Assembly (NCBI GenBank): GCA_022497155.1
Contig: MU385714.1
Coordinates: 930,001 to 994,000, forward strand
DNA from: Whalleya microplaca
Taxonomy: Eukaryota > Ascomycota > Sordariomycetes > Xylariales > Xylariaceae
Length of the DNA stretch: 64,000 bases
Reading direction: 5' to 3'
This document shows positions 1 to 11,932 of the stretch, in pieces; within the stretch, counting starts at the first letter, position 1, and every line of letters begins with the position of its first letter. The translations under genes and the position numbers were made by a program. The notes beneath the pieces are model-generated. The model was not told the DNA's origin. It did not search any database and saw only the letters and a list, made by a program, of their open reading frames with translations.

Positions 1-3000
1 AAGCTCAGGATCTCCAGGAAGCTGATATCCATGAACTAGAGGAAGTTGATAACATCGGCCGATTCAGTAACGTTATGCGTGCTATCGAAGAGGAAGATTT
101 TGAGCCAGTCGACGACCTGAACCCTCTCAATGACCGTTACATGGAGGATGAGGACGAAGATGGTAAGTGGCCTCAAATGTTGGATGTTATTACAGTACTA
201 ACAAAGAGCGCAGAAGACGAGGACGATGATGATGACATGGATGATGAATATGCGTACGAAGACGATTATCCTAGTAAGTTTGCTTTTTCTCTAGATCATG
301 CGCAAAACTCTCCACCGCGAAACACTGACCTTTGCTTCTTTCTTTTCCTGCGAAGACGAACCCCCGCCTCGAGATGTTGCGTCCCAAAGTCTGGGTTGGG
401 ATACTCTTGTGGTTGAGCCTCATGCAGCTCTTCTGGGCGGTCATCATCACCGGCAGCGCCATGGAGTCCGAAGTCCCTTCCCCCCCATACCGTTCATGAT
501 GGGATCTCGAGACCCACTTAGCAATTTTGGCGGTATGTCACGAAACCAGTCCACACATGCAAACAAAACTCTATTTTCACCCAGTTGTCTGCTTTTCCTG
601 GACATCTCCTACACCTTTTGCTAGTTTAGAGAATCCATATAGCTAATGGCAGATTTAGATCCACGAGGTTTTGTGCGCGGCCACCGGCATGACCAGCGGC
701 CACCAGGTAACGAGGATGGCATCAATCCTCTACTTCGTCGAGGCAACGATGATGGCCGAGACGTATCTCCTCGTCGCACTAACCCCGTTGGTCTAGTTCG
801 ACTAGGCTTTCCTGGTAGCATCTTAGGCGCCGGCGACCTCAACAGTCCGATGTCTATTATCAACGACCTCGTCGCTTCACTTCCAGTATCCTTAAGTCGT
901 CATGGGCACGCCCTGCAATTCCAGATAGCGCATGGTCCGCGGGGCGACATACATGACCTCCCGTTCCCCTTCGGTCCTCATATACGTGACTCCCGTTCCG
1001 ACGGCCGACGGGACGCTTACCAGGAACCCATCCAGGCAACCTCATTCGCAGCAGAGTCTACGGTGTCCCGGTGGACGGAGGAGGTCAAGATGATCTTCGG
1101 CGTTCAGCATTCGGAGAAATCGTACCGACTAGTCCCGGCAATCCTTTCGCATCTAGTACCACCCGCTATCCAGCACGAGAAGGAGCTCAAGGCTAAGGAA
1201 GCCGAACGCCAACGCCAGCAGGATGAAGAACGCAAGAAGCGTGAGGAGGAGGAGCAAAAAGCTCGAGAGGCGAAAGAAGCTGAAGAGAAGGCTGCCCAAG
1301 AGAAAAGAGAAGCCGAAGAGCGCGAGCGCGCCGCCGCCGAGGCAGCAGAAGCAGCGGCACAAGCCCAATCAGAGCCAGCTATCACTCATGAAGATGAAGC
1401 TGGTGACCACGCGCAGCCAGAGGCTATGGAAGGTGTAGAGACTTCTGAGGAAGCTGCTGCACCTTCACAAGACGAGCCAGCCGCCACGCAGCCGCGTGTC
1501 TTTACCGTTATCAGAGGCGAGCAAGTAGATGTCACGGAGCTTGGCATTGACCCTGACTATCTGGAGGCTCTCCCTGAGGAGTTCAGAGAAGAAGTTATAG
1601 CGCACACCGTCAGCTCACGAAGGGCCGCAGCTCGAGAGGCCCCCGGCGGTGCTGGAGAGCAGACAGAGGTTTTCCAAGAGTTCCTAGATGCTCTTCCCGA
1701 CAACCTTCGCCTGGAAATTGTGCAGCAAGAACGGTTAGATCAGCGTCGCAGGGCGCAAGAGGAAGCACGGCGCCAAGAAGCTATTCCCGGCCAGGCAGCC
1801 GAAGCTCAAGATATGGACACAGCCAGTATATTGATGACGTTTCCTCCTGCTCTTCGCGAACAGGTTCTCATGGACCAAGGCGCAGACATTATCGATTCTC
1901 TGCCGCCCGAGCTGGCTGCTCAAGCACGAAGACTCGTCCGGACTTCTAACCCTATTGCGCATCACGATAGAGTGCCCTCCGGTACTGGCAGATCACGAGA
2001 CGGTCCTCCGGCGGGCGGAGCTGTCGACGAGGATAATAAGCCTCAACGTAAGACGGTCGTACAGATGCTTGACAAGCCGGGTGTTGCCACTTTGCTCCGC
2101 CTGATGTTCATCAACGTAAGAGGTGGATCGATCGAAACTTCGTTGAAGTTCGTATTCAAGGATGTCTGCGAGAACCGGCAGAACCGACTTGAGGTTGTTA
2201 GCACACTACTGCAGATCTTGCAGGACGGCTCGACTGATGTCGATGCTGTCGAGCGGAGCTTCGCCCAACTTTCCATCAAGGCGAAACAACCGAAGGATAA
2301 GGACCTCAAGACTCAGACGCCTCAGGGACTCAAGCGCACATTCACGAACATCAGCAACAGCAACCCGGTGCAGACAAGCTCTGAGACATCCCCGCTCTTG
2401 ATTGTGCAACAGTGTCTTGATCTTCTATGCTACCTCGCGGAACAGAACGTCCACGTCCCTTCTCTTTTCCTGACCGAGCATGATACAGTTAGTTCGGCAA
2501 TTAAGCGTAGCCTCAGCCGCAAAGGAAAAGGCAAAGATGTGAAGGCCCATAAATATGCCATCAACTCGCTATTAGCCCTGCTTGATCGTGACCTAGTCAT
2601 GGAAAGCTCTACTATCATGGACAGCCTTTCGCAATTGTTGAGCAGAGTCACGTTCCCGCTGCTCGCGCTCGACCGCAAGCAGAAAGAGGCAGCCGAAGCC
2701 ATCAAGAAGCTCGAGGCTGAAGCCGCTGGAGCCACAGAGTCTACTGAGACGGCAGCACCCGCAGCAACTGAGAATGCGCCGGCCGGCGACAGCGCAAATG
2801 CTGAGCAAGGTGGATCGACTGAAGTCGCGGAACAGGCCACCGAGCAGCCTGCCACAGGATCAGCTGAGACCTCAGATCCCACAGCACCGGGTCCCTCAAC
2901 TGCCGAGGCGGATTCTTCCAAGGCACTAGAGAAGAAGCAGGCCATTCTGAAGAGGGTCAAACAACTACAGCCACCTGTGATCCCGACTCACAATCTGAAC

Positions 3001-4988
3001 CTCATCATCAAGATCTTCGTGGCTCGGGAGTGCAGTTCTAAAACCTTCAAGGAGACTCTTTCAACCATCAAGAACCTTTCGGTGATTCCTGGTGGAATGC
3101 TTGTCTTCGGCGAAGAGCTTGCCCGTCAAGCTCAGCTTCTGAGTGAGAAAATCGTCGTGCATCTGGATGAACTGCTTCCACACATCCAGAGCGCCGTTTC
3201 CGGTACGGAAATCCAAGGTGTCGCGTTATCGAAATTCTCGCCCGGCGCCTCGGACCAAAACAAGCTTCTTCGGGTTCTAACAGCTCTCGATCACCTTTTC
3301 GCCCACAAGAAGTCCGATGTACCGGAAGGTTCCACTGATGCCGATGAGACTAAGAAGCAAGATTTGCTTGCCACCCTTTACCGCAACTCCACCTTCAACG
3401 CGTTGTGGGAGAAGCTCAGTGCCTGTCTCAGTGCGATCCGCCAACGAGAGAGCCTACTGAATGTAGCAACTATCCTACTCCCTCTTATCGAAGCACTCAT
3501 GGTGGTTTGCAAGGACACTGCTCAGACCGAAACGCCACCTTCTCAAAACCAGATGAGCCGGGACATGGTATTATCAAGCCCGCAGCCAGAATCGCACCTG
3601 GCCGGTCTGTTCTTCACCTTCACCGAAGAGCATCGTCGGATCCTCAACGTGCTCGTACGGAACAACCCGTCTCTAATGAAGGGCACATTCTCCCACCTCG
3701 TCAAGAACCCGAAGGTCCTGGAGTTTGACAACAAACGTAATTGGTTCAACCGCAGTGTTCATAACAAGCAGCACGCCAGCCACCGGCCTTTCCCCACGTT
3801 GCAGCTGCAAGTTCGCCGAGAGCACGTCTTCCACGATTCCTTCAAGTCGCTCTACTTCAAGAACGGCGACGAGATGAAGTTTGGAAAGCTTAACATCCGA
3901 TTCCATGGCGAGGAAGGTGTGGATGCCGGAGGTGTTACTCGAGAATGGTTCCAAGTTCTCGCACGCCAGATGTTCGACGCCAACTACGCCCTGTTTGTGC
4001 CCGTTTCAAGCGACCGAACAACATTCCACCCCAACAAGCTCAGTGGTATCAACGATGAACATCTGATGTTCTTCAAATTCATCGGACGAGTAATTGGCAA
4101 AGCGCTTTACGAAGGCCGTCTGCTTGACTGTTACTTCAGCCGTGCAGTCTACAAGCGAATCCTCGGCAAGCCCGTCTCCGTCAAAGACATGGAATCCTTT
4201 GATCCCGACTACTACAAGTCTCTATCCTGGATGCTGAACAACGATATCACTGATATTATCACTGAGACATTTTCAGTTGAGGATGACGAGTTTGGTGTTA
4301 CTAAGATCGAAGATCTCCGCGAGAACGGTCGTAACATACCGGTTACAGAAGAGAATAAGCATGAATACGTGCGCCTGGTAGTCGAGCACAAGCTTCTGTC
4401 GTCTGTCAAGGAGCAGATGGAGCATTTCCTGAAAGGTAAGATATGATCACGCTTGTCAGTATCTCGTACTATTTTACTAACTCATGATTAGGTTTCCACG
4501 AGATCATTCCTGCTGATCTCATCTCGATCTTCAACGAACAGGAGTTGGAGCTACTGATCTCTGGTCTACCGGATGTCGATGTCGATGATTGGAAGAGCAA
4601 CACTGAGTATCACAACTACACGCCATCTTCCCAGCAGATACAATGGTTCTGGCGGGCATTGCGATCCTTTGACAAGGAGGAACGCGCCAAACTTCTACAG
4701 TTCGTCACAGGAACCAGCAAGGTGCCTCTGAACGGCTTCAAGGAGCTTGAGGGCATGAACGGAATCAATCGATTCAACATCCATCGTGATTACGGAAACA
4801 AGGAGCGCCTACCAAGTTCTCACACATGCTTCAATCGTAAGTCTTTCTGCATAACCCTGTGGAGTGTGTTGCAGTATACTAATGTTCATACAGAGCTTGA
4901 CTTACCCGAATATGAGAGCTACGATATCCTTCGTAGACAACTTCTCAAGGCTATCACAGCTGGTAGCGACTACTTCGGGTTTGCCTAA
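1..4988 (+). CDS. TOM1: HECT-type E3 ubiquitin ligase (TOM1/HUWE1/Ptr1 family), 3' part
   Basis: This is the C-terminal part of a giant HECT ubiquitin ligase; the 5' end lies off the left edge. The spliced model is <1-162, 214-273, 356-532, 653-4435, 4492-4836, 4894-4988. The order is an acidic stretch (about 80-270), a segment with the LGWDTLVVE motif typical of HUWE1-like proteins, a Lys/Glu/Ala-rich charged region (about 1180-1380), then three short LP-centred repeats (about 1540-1900, e.g. [12 protein letters not shown] and [12 protein letters not shown]) like the ubiquitin-binding UBM repeats of HUWE1. A helical region follows, then the HECT domain from about 3790 to the end. HECT landmarks include [10 protein letters not shown], the helix containing [12 protein letters not shown], and catalytic Cys in HTCFN (codon 4827-4829). 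Family role: transfers ubiquitin from E2 to substrates in nucleus and cytosol (ribosomal protein quality control and mRNA export in yeast). The last intron is 57 nt, stop-free and starts 7 nt after the catalytic codon. Confidence 0.95.
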
Positions 4989-6284
4989 ACAAGCACGTCT
5001 TGAACCTAAGATGGCCCAGATGGGGTACGAAGGCTTAGCTTAGCCGTCGTCCATTAAACCCCCCTTTATGATGTATTGTTTTGTACAGAGAAAAAAAAGT
5101 GAACGAGGCGAAGGGGCGGGAGTGAGGGGAGAGATAGGAGGGCATCTTCCCACTCTTACTTCGCTTTGCTCCGGTATATTTGATATTTGCGGCATTAGAC
5201 TCAAGCTAAAGTACGGGCCACGGCAACGGAGTGCAGGCCGTTTTGTCGTTTGGCTCGTCCAGCTAAGGAGTCGGTCGGTGGCATCAGCTCATCATCATCA
5301 CAGCAGTGTAGATTAGTATTCAGGTAGTAATGATGCTTGCCCCCAGAGTCCCTTTTGAGGTATACGTGACGTGTGCTAAAGTGATTTATGAAGTGGCTTA
5401 ATTGTTCATGGTAAGGTTATATGATCATTCTCAATATCCTGTTCTACGATTAGAAAATTAGAAGACGTAGAGAGAGATTTCAGACTCTGGGATCACTCGA
5501 AACTAATGTTATTGGTCCAGTGTCCTTCATCCCACGCTGTTAGAGTCTCTTGCGAGATATGATAGCTGAGCTGAATATATCAGCTTGCATGTCTCATCTT
5601 ACCTACCTGATTCCTCTGGCTAGTGACGCCCCTAATTGCGTTACTATAGTCCGTCTCCAGCCAAATATCCGAGAGGGGCTTTCTTGTCACGGGAGACTCA
5701 AGGTATGTCCCTCTAGAACGTTTACCAAGGCACATTTGGACAATAACAGAATGATATGATAGAGCATGGAAAATACACGCTGGTAATTAAGCTGGGATAA
5801 ATCCGAGAAGCAAGCGAGGAGCCTATGGTGTACTAAGGATGGTGTGTTAAGGATAGATATAAATATCGTACGCCTTCGGTGTTGCTCTTCAGGTGGAATA
5901 TCTTAGCCCCCTGGGGTTGGGGATGCCCGTCGGGTATGCAATAGAATCTGCTGGGTATCAATAGTGCTCTTTCTAACTCCGTCAGCATCTAGTTGCATCG
6001 CCAAGCTAGATTCAGGGGATTCGAGACATCTGGATCTAGATTTCAGATGCTGTGCAACACGACCGACGCTAACGAAGTAGTCATTAAGGCTACCCTAGAT
6101 CCTTATCTAGATCGGTACCATGTTTATGCATGATTCTTTATTAAGGTATGTGACACGCAGCACGACGTTTTGATAACCTCGATTTTATTTAGCAACCCGA
6201 TTGCGCTGTCGGTCCAATATGTCCTATGTACAATCTACACTAGCACCCTCCTGACGTTACGGACTAGAGACAGTCCATTCTAAT
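4989..6284. other. Intergenic, convergent 3' flanks
   Basis: This lies between the stop codons of the HECT ligase gene and the GH5 gene and should hold both 3' UTRs. Only short unconvincing frames occur. I see no gene, repeat or RNA here. Confidence 0.6.
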
Positions 6285-7565
6285 CTAGATGAACTCCTCG
6301 ATAGACGGCAGCACGCCGGTGTAGGCGGTTCCAGAGGGAGGCTCGATTCCGTACATGTAGTCACCCCACCACGGGCCGCCGCCCCACCAGAGCCAGCCGG
6401 CCCAGACGTCCGAGTTCTCCTGCATGTGCGAGAACATGCCCTGGAGGGCCTCGATGCACTGGGCGTTGGAGCCGCCGGCGGTCTCGCCGATGAGCCCCTT
6501 CTTGCCGTTGGCCTTCAGCCAGGCCGTGGCATCGGCCAGACGCTCCGCGCCGATGGTGCCCGATACGCATTCCGTGGAGGTGCCCGAGCCGTCGGAGTCG
6601 AGGTACTGGTGCATCTCGTAGACGATCTTGTCCTCGGGGTCGGTCAGCTGGCCCATGCCGTCGGCAGTGCCGCTGGAGGTCTACATATTATTAGTAACGG
6701 CAAAAAGAGTTTGCTAGGAAGATAAGGGGGGAGGAAAACGTACCCAGTGCCAAGCTCCCGTCCACGAGTTTCCTTCGACGAAGATGGTCTGGGTCGTGGC
6801 GCCGGCAGCTCGGATTGCGTCGATGGCGGCCTGGTTCAAATTGGCGACCACGGTGTTGTCCTCGTCGTGGAACTCGTTGTTGACGTCGAAGATGACCTTT
6901 TCGTTGGACGCGTATCGCGTCGCCACGGTGGTCCACCATGCACCGAACCCCTCGACATCAGTGATAATCTCGTCGTAGTAGCGGCCGAAGTTGTGGGGAT
7001 CAATGACGGCGAAAGCATCCCTATTTGGTGTGAGCAGGGGCAAGGTCTATTTAGGTCAGAAGGGATCGAACTGACTGGCCAGTGATGTACTCGACAATCT
7101 GGAACATTCAATTAGCAACTGATATTTGAACGAACATTTCAGGTTTGAGGCTTACAGAATCAAGGCCTTGAACGTAAGTCTCGTTCACAGTGCCTGTCAG
7201 CTCATCCGGGATAACACGTTCCCTGGCTATGGTTTAGCATCGTATTGGATTTTGCTCGAAGGATGAAAACCGACATCATGATGGGAATACGGAAGGTGTT
7301 GAATCCCTTCTGAATGAATGTCTTCGCAAAGATTAGTATACCCCATGCTGTTTAAAATCGGCCAGCTTACAGAAATGGCAGATTCCACGGGCCATGTATA
7401 GTCCTTGTCAAGCTGGCCAGGGAGAGCCGTGTTGCCAAATTCGGCTCCCGACTCATTCACGCCGGTAAACTCGAAAGCGCTCTGTCGCTTCTTGGTAGCT
7501 TTCTTTGGTGCCGCGACAGCACCAGTGAAGGCGGTCGCGCCAACAAACAGATCGATGAACCTCAT
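6285..7565 (-). CDS. Secreted endo-beta-1,4-glucanase, glycoside hydrolase family 5
   Basis: Six exons on the minus strand (7565-7371, 7309-7275, 7222-7156, 7098-7076, 7020-6744, 6680-6285) give 330 residues, the usual size of catalytic-domain-only fungal GH5 cellulases. The start at MRFIDLF is chosen because a signal peptide follows at once (cut near AVAA, about residue 19), then a basic KKATKKR stretch. An in-frame ATG at 7619 would spoil the signal. GH5 landmarks: [17 protein letters not shown], acid/base E156 in [35 protein letters not shown], nucleophile E265 in GLIGETAGG, and substrate Trp residues in [11 protein letters not shown]. The NNE-[FY]-HD form marks the Aspergillus EglA/EglB-like branch rather than the NEPHD branch. 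There is no carbohydrate-binding module or linker. One donor (GTCGGT) is weak, but the join restores the conserved frame. Role: cleaves internal bonds of cellulose outside the cell. Confidence 0.93.
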
Positions 7566-7650
7566 GATGGCAAGATTATTGCGAAGACACAATAGGACAT
7601 GAGGGGAAATACAATACACTCAATTGGGGCATATAGATTCCCATGACTCG

Positions 7651-7658
7651 CTTTTATA
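7651..7658 (-). promoter_or_regulatory. TATA box of the GH5 endoglucanase gene
   Basis: On the minus strand this reads TATAAAAG, about 90 bp before the endoglucanase ATG. It is a strong TATA element, as is common in inducible secreted-enzyme genes of fungi. Position and sequence are seen; use is inferred. Confidence 0.55.
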
Positions 7659-7852
7659 CCTCCAAGCTCTGATTTTGGCCACCGGCGCGGAAGCCGACGC
7701 TCCGCATCACAGAAACTGGAAGGCTGCATCACAAAGCCAGCCAGGATAGCGATTCATGGTAGAGCTAATTAAGATGACGGGGTAGCACCACCTGTGGCTA
7801 TAGCAACTATTGAGCCTCATATTAAACATATTTGTCCCTCTCGACTACGCAG

Positions 7853-7962
7853 GTGGGGTGATTCAAGCTGGGGTGAGACGTCGTGGACATCGTTTTGTGC
7901 CTAGACTTTATAATTGCCAGGATGACGCGGAGAAATTCAGCGACCGCCAATGCTTGTTAGCC
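7853..7962. promoter_or_regulatory. Candidate CreA (SYGGRG) and XlnR (GGCTAA) sites upstream of GH5
   Basis: Two CreA-type sites occur as a pair on the plus strand: GTGGGG at 7853-7858 and CTGGGG at 7868-7873. A GGCTAA motif matching the Aspergillus XlnR consensus reads on the minus strand at 7957-7962, about 390 bp before the ATG. Paired CreA sites plus XlnR fit glucose-repressed, polysaccharide-induced cellulase control. Six-base motifs occur by chance, so this is suggestive only. Confidence 0.3.
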
Positions 7963-10389
7963 CCGTTTTGTCTTGATTGAATTGCATAATTCCTAAAGCA
8001 AAAAACATCTGGTCGCGTCCCATGGCGTATCTACACGTGTGGTATCAAGATGGCACATTGCTCAGCATTTTCCGTCTGCTCTACAATGATATAATGTTTT
8101 TGCAATTCGGCAAGTAAATCGAGAGCTGTAGCTACTGGCTACAGTGACGCACGTCCTGGTCTAGAAATCAAGAAAAAAATAGGCATCGACATCATACTTG
8201 GAGCTCCCCTGAAGCTCTTTACTCCTTCCAGGGGGGCGGGAGATGTCTCTCCGCACATAGATTTGGTGGTATTATCATTACGTCTCCGGCGTTGATGGAC
8301 ACCTAGTGACGGCAAAGCACACAGAATTGGAGAATCAAATGGCTTGGATTGGAAAATGGAACAGGCGACAGTCACGGGTTAAATAGAAGATATAGATAAC
8401 CCCCGAGTCCTATTAGGAAGATGCGAGATTCGGTAGGTAGGCAGATCGATCCTCGATTCCCAGCTTTGTATCTTGATCCTCATCGACGCATCGGGCTTAG
8501 CGTATTTACCCATTTTGCTCTCAGAAATGTATTGTAAAGGTATTCAGGACCTAGACAACCAGATATGCTCGTGAATACTTTCTTCTTACATATGTAGCAT
8601 TGACGTTTCCAACGGCACATCCATGGGTTGAGAACACCCAACAAATAGAGAGCTAATTCAATCCTTCGTATCCTCCACACAAAGTCGGACGACTTCATAG
8701 CTTATTACCTAGAGAACAGGCACGTCACCTTGTCCGAAAGTACGCCCTTTGGAGTGTAAAGCAGCACTATCTTCATCTATAGCGCTTCAATTTCTCCTCG
8801 TACGTTAGATAGTCTGCGAAAGTGATCCTCTAATCTGGCGTATTCTATTCTCAAGTTGCAGTTTTTCGTCGTGCTCCAGCTAATTATACCCTCGATGATG
8901 GACTGCTGGCAACATTGTGTTGCTTTATTCCATTCTTCATTTTCTCGGATGAATCATTCTCTTTTGGCTTAGAACCTGACGGTTGCAGTCTGCAATTTGC
9001 AGTGCGGCGGAGGGTTCCAATGTAAAGGTATCTAGCGCTGAAATCATCGTTGATTGTTCGATGGTTCTGCTTCTGGCCTGTCGCTCTTCCGCAATGTCCT
9101 TGGTTGCCCTGATAGGAGCTTCAGCCGCTCATTTTTTAGTAATATGTGAGGATAAAACCTGTAAAGTCCAATGACTCTAAGCTAGGTTACTAAGCTGCTA
9201 TGTAGGTTAATAAAACATATCGCCCTCCGTAGGGATAATCACCCGTTTATGAAGGAGAATACTGTCGATGGGTGATGCCGTTCTTCGCCTTCATTCATGA
9301 CTCCTCATAGCATTTCCCAATATCTCGTCTCCATGCCTATATGACCTAGTAGTAACCTCTAACCCGCATTTGTATAAAGTAGGTGAAAGAAGAGCATGCT
9401 TGCCGTGATAGTAGACACAAGCAAAAGAAAAACAAGTCCACCCCGAAAGCGACGCAATGGTGGTTTTTCCTCAAAGGGTAGATGTCCACTGCGGCTTATC
9501 TCAAGGAGCGAGGTCACCGTCTCTGTCTCGGTAGAACAGAAGACTTTAGAGCCTATCATGCTCGGAAATCTCTTGAGACAGTGGTCTTTCAGCTCCGGCT
9601 ACTCGGTTCTTGGACTTGGTTTTCTTAGCCCTACAGTTCTGCCCTCCTCTTTTCATCGAGCCGCCTCGCTTCTGTCGAGAGGCTGCATTTCCCATAGAGC
9701 ATGCCTATCAAGAATCCCTCAGGCCCATCGATAATCCATAGGCAAAGCAATTGTACGTCCCGGAGGACTGTTCTTTCAATTATTGTTTTGTGGTCACTCT
9801 AGAGTCTCGGCTCGTATGGAGGATAACATAACGAAGTTCTTGTAAGACGCTTAACGCAACATGCTTCATTTCTCTACATCGTTGTCTCAGCGCATTCATC
9901 TCGTCACTTGACTCAGCTTGAACTCAAGAATTACTAGATAGCTTCGTCCCTGCTAAGATGAGTATCATCTGTAGCCCTATATCATTGAACTCTGATCGTT
10001 GCTCGAGTGTCTCGTCTTCTGTCTTGGTGACTGCGGACAGACATCGCATCACCGACAATCCATGCCAGCGTGATATGGACGCCTGTCTGGCTAGCATAAA
10101 TTTGATATAGTTGGGTAGGCAGATATTTGTAGCTGTTGTGCGTGGAGAATCCAGCGGACTGGTACGGACTAGGATGGTTGTTCTAACAGGATAGGGGAAG
10201 GGTACTTATGCTTATAGCTTCCGTCATCTGTGCACAGCTGCCAGTCACCACATCCGAGATTTAGACGGGGTAGATTTAATCCGACGATTTACCGTATACG
10301 TAGGTACGAGGTCCTTACCTAAACCTAGATTGATTTGAATGCGACAAGCTCCGTGATCAGCACGCATCAAGAGCTCGAGTCCAGACAAA

Positions 10390-10856
10390 ATGCAGCCGAC
10401 GAGGTGTCTACTCAAAAGATCAGTGTGGAAGGGTAAGCGCATATGATTCCGCGTCTCTGTCTCATGTAACTAACATTGAATTGCAGGGCCTCACATCGTC
10501 CCGTAAGAAACCCGCCGAATGGCAGCAGTAAAACTATTAGCAGTTCTAACATTCGCCGTCGTGAAAATACAGTCTCCCGATCATCCGTCCAGCCCCCGGC
10601 GCGATACCAAAGCCCATCCGAACGCAGGCGCGCGCCGCGACCATCCTGCCCAACTTCGTGGGCCTGAAGTTCCAGATCTACAACGGCAAGATCTACCACG
10701 ATATAACGATAACGGAGGACATGGTCGGCCACAAGCTCGGCGAGTTCTCTCCGTACGTTCCTCGCCTCGCAAGCTGCCTTGCATCGGGTTACGATACACT
10801 ATCTAACGCTATCTTCCAGGACGAGAAAGCCCTTCATTTGGACCAAGGGGCGTTGA
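10390..10856 (+). CDS. RSM19: Mitochondrial small-subunit ribosomal protein uS19m
   Basis: Four exons (10390-10432, 10487-10502, 10573-10752, 10820-10856) give exactly 91 residues, the length of yeast Rsm19. The product starts [16 protein letters not shown] and reads through HIVPLPI, the basic [15 protein letters not shown] segment, [22 protein letters not shown] and the S19 signature SPTRKPF, ending WTKGR. Every junction completes a conserved codon, which also establishes the 16-nt second exon. Role: protein of the head of the 37S mitoribosomal subunit. It is convergent with TAF10 (462 bp between stops). No cleavable presequence is obvious; the basic N-terminus probably serves for import. 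Confidence 0.93.
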
Positions 10857-11318
10857 CAATCGTTCTTTGTTGTACACTACGATGTAGATGTAAAAATAGT
10901 CGTATTGAGAAAAGAGAGCACAAACAAGACACCTGCTCTGGCACATGTTCTGTGCAATTGTTGGGTCATCTGCAGCTAGTCCTATATACAATGCAGACCT
11001 ATCTCCGGGGTCGCTTGATTATCGAGACCGTACCCATATTCGCCGGAAAAGCAACAAATCAAACCTATCCCCAAACGCCATGCAATATTTCCTTAGACAT
11101 ACATAACTGCCCACGTTCAATCCATTGTGTTCTCTCCCGTGGATATTTGCATAATTTTCGGTGATTCATTTGTCATGACCATTGCGGGAAACAAAGTTGA
11201 AAGCCTAGGAAGTTGATGCTTTCGACATTGTCACCGCGTTTCCCTACTGTCAGGCCAATGTCCTCCACAATAGGGACAGTATAGGACCGAGCACTGCTGA
11301 GGGTGGTTCACGCCAACC
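10857..11318. other. Convergent intergenic region holding a diverged copy of the TAF10 3' coding sequence
   Basis: Past the uS19m stop, the first 300 bp show nothing beyond an expected 3' UTR. Positions 11224-11281 align without gaps (41 of 58 identical) to 11343-11400, the region encoding the end of the TAF10 histone fold, in the same orientation. See the separate repeat entry. Confidence 0.7.
11224..11281 (-). repeat. Diverged tandem copy of the TAF10 C-terminal coding segment
   Basis: On the minus strand this segment reads VEDIGLTVGKRGDNVESINF in the frame equivalent to [20 protein letters not shown] of TAF10. The DNA match to 11343-11400 is 41/58 with no gaps, offset 119 bp. The copy's frame stays open upstream to at least the CTCAG at 11301-11305 (minus-strand sense) and downstream through about 15 more codons. 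A good donor (AG|GTAAGG) overlaps the TAF10 stop. It could be an alternative terminal exon or a dead exon duplicate. The similarity is seen; use in an mRNA is not known. Confidence 0.6.
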
Positions 11319-11932
11319 TTACCTGTAGAAATCGCTGCGCTTGACGTTGACACCGTACTCACCTACTGCCATGCCAAGATCCTCCATGGTAAGAACGGTA
11401 CGGTTTTGCGTGCCACCTTGGCCACCACCGCCGTAGCCTGCTCTTTGGATACCCAGAGGTCCGCCACGGCCTTGGTCCTTGGCTCCCGCTTGCGCCTGGC
11501 CTGGAATAGGGATACCTGCCGCTGCACCGAGATTGCCCATTGGATTGTTGGCACTGGTGTTTGATGCGCGTATACGGCTGTACTGGTAGGCATCCGCCGC
11601 AATATCAGCAACGAACTTTTGGACTGCCAATGCAATCAGTCGTGCGAGGCGCGGATCGGTTTGAGGCGGAGGTGGTAGGCCGGCCTTCGTCATGTAGTAG
11701 TTGGTGACAGCGTCAGGAATCTGGAAATGTCAGCACTCTAATGCGCCAGTGAATAAGATAGGTACTAATGGCTTACGATAGGCGCATAGTCATCCATTTT
11801 TGCCAGAAACTCTTTCAGGGAAATATCCTTCCGGGTCGGCACCTTAGGCTCCGAAGGCTGTGGTACTCCCTCTTCATTTTGTTGAGAAGCCGCCGGGGGC
11901 AGCTGCTCATTCTCGGTCGGGGCATTTGCCAT
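11319..11932 (-). CDS. TAF10: Transcription initiation factor TFIID (and SAGA) subunit 10
   Basis: Two exons (11932-11777, 11720-11319) encode 185 residues. The N-terminus is a Pro/Gln-rich tail (about 1-35), then [16 protein letters not shown] and [15 protein letters not shown], the first helix of the TAF10 histone fold. [26 protein letters not shown] forms the long central helix, a Gly/Gln-rich loop follows (about residues 105-155), and [26 protein letters not shown] closes the fold. This order and length are typical of fungal TAF10. Role: histone-fold partner of TAF3/TAF8 in TFIID and of SPT7 in SAGA, in the nucleus. The stop codon is embedded in a splice-donor-like AG|GTAAGG, and a diverged copy of the last 20 codons lies downstream. 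Confidence 0.93.

Larger units (their letters stand above)
7566..10389. other. Intergenic, 2.8 kb, GH5 promoter and no recognised gene
   Basis: The first 400 bp or so should be the endoglucanase promoter. The remainder holds no reading frame I recognise. A minus-strand frame at 9359-9559 ends in one hydrophobic stretch (LVFLLLVSTITASMLFF), but it has no continuing exons or family match that I can see. No repeats or RNA genes are visible. Confidence 0.5.

Noticed and set aside
8480..9734. Several 60-110-codon frames in the 7.6-10.4 kb gap
   Set aside because: They contradict each other on the two strands, lack plausible splice continuation and show no family features.
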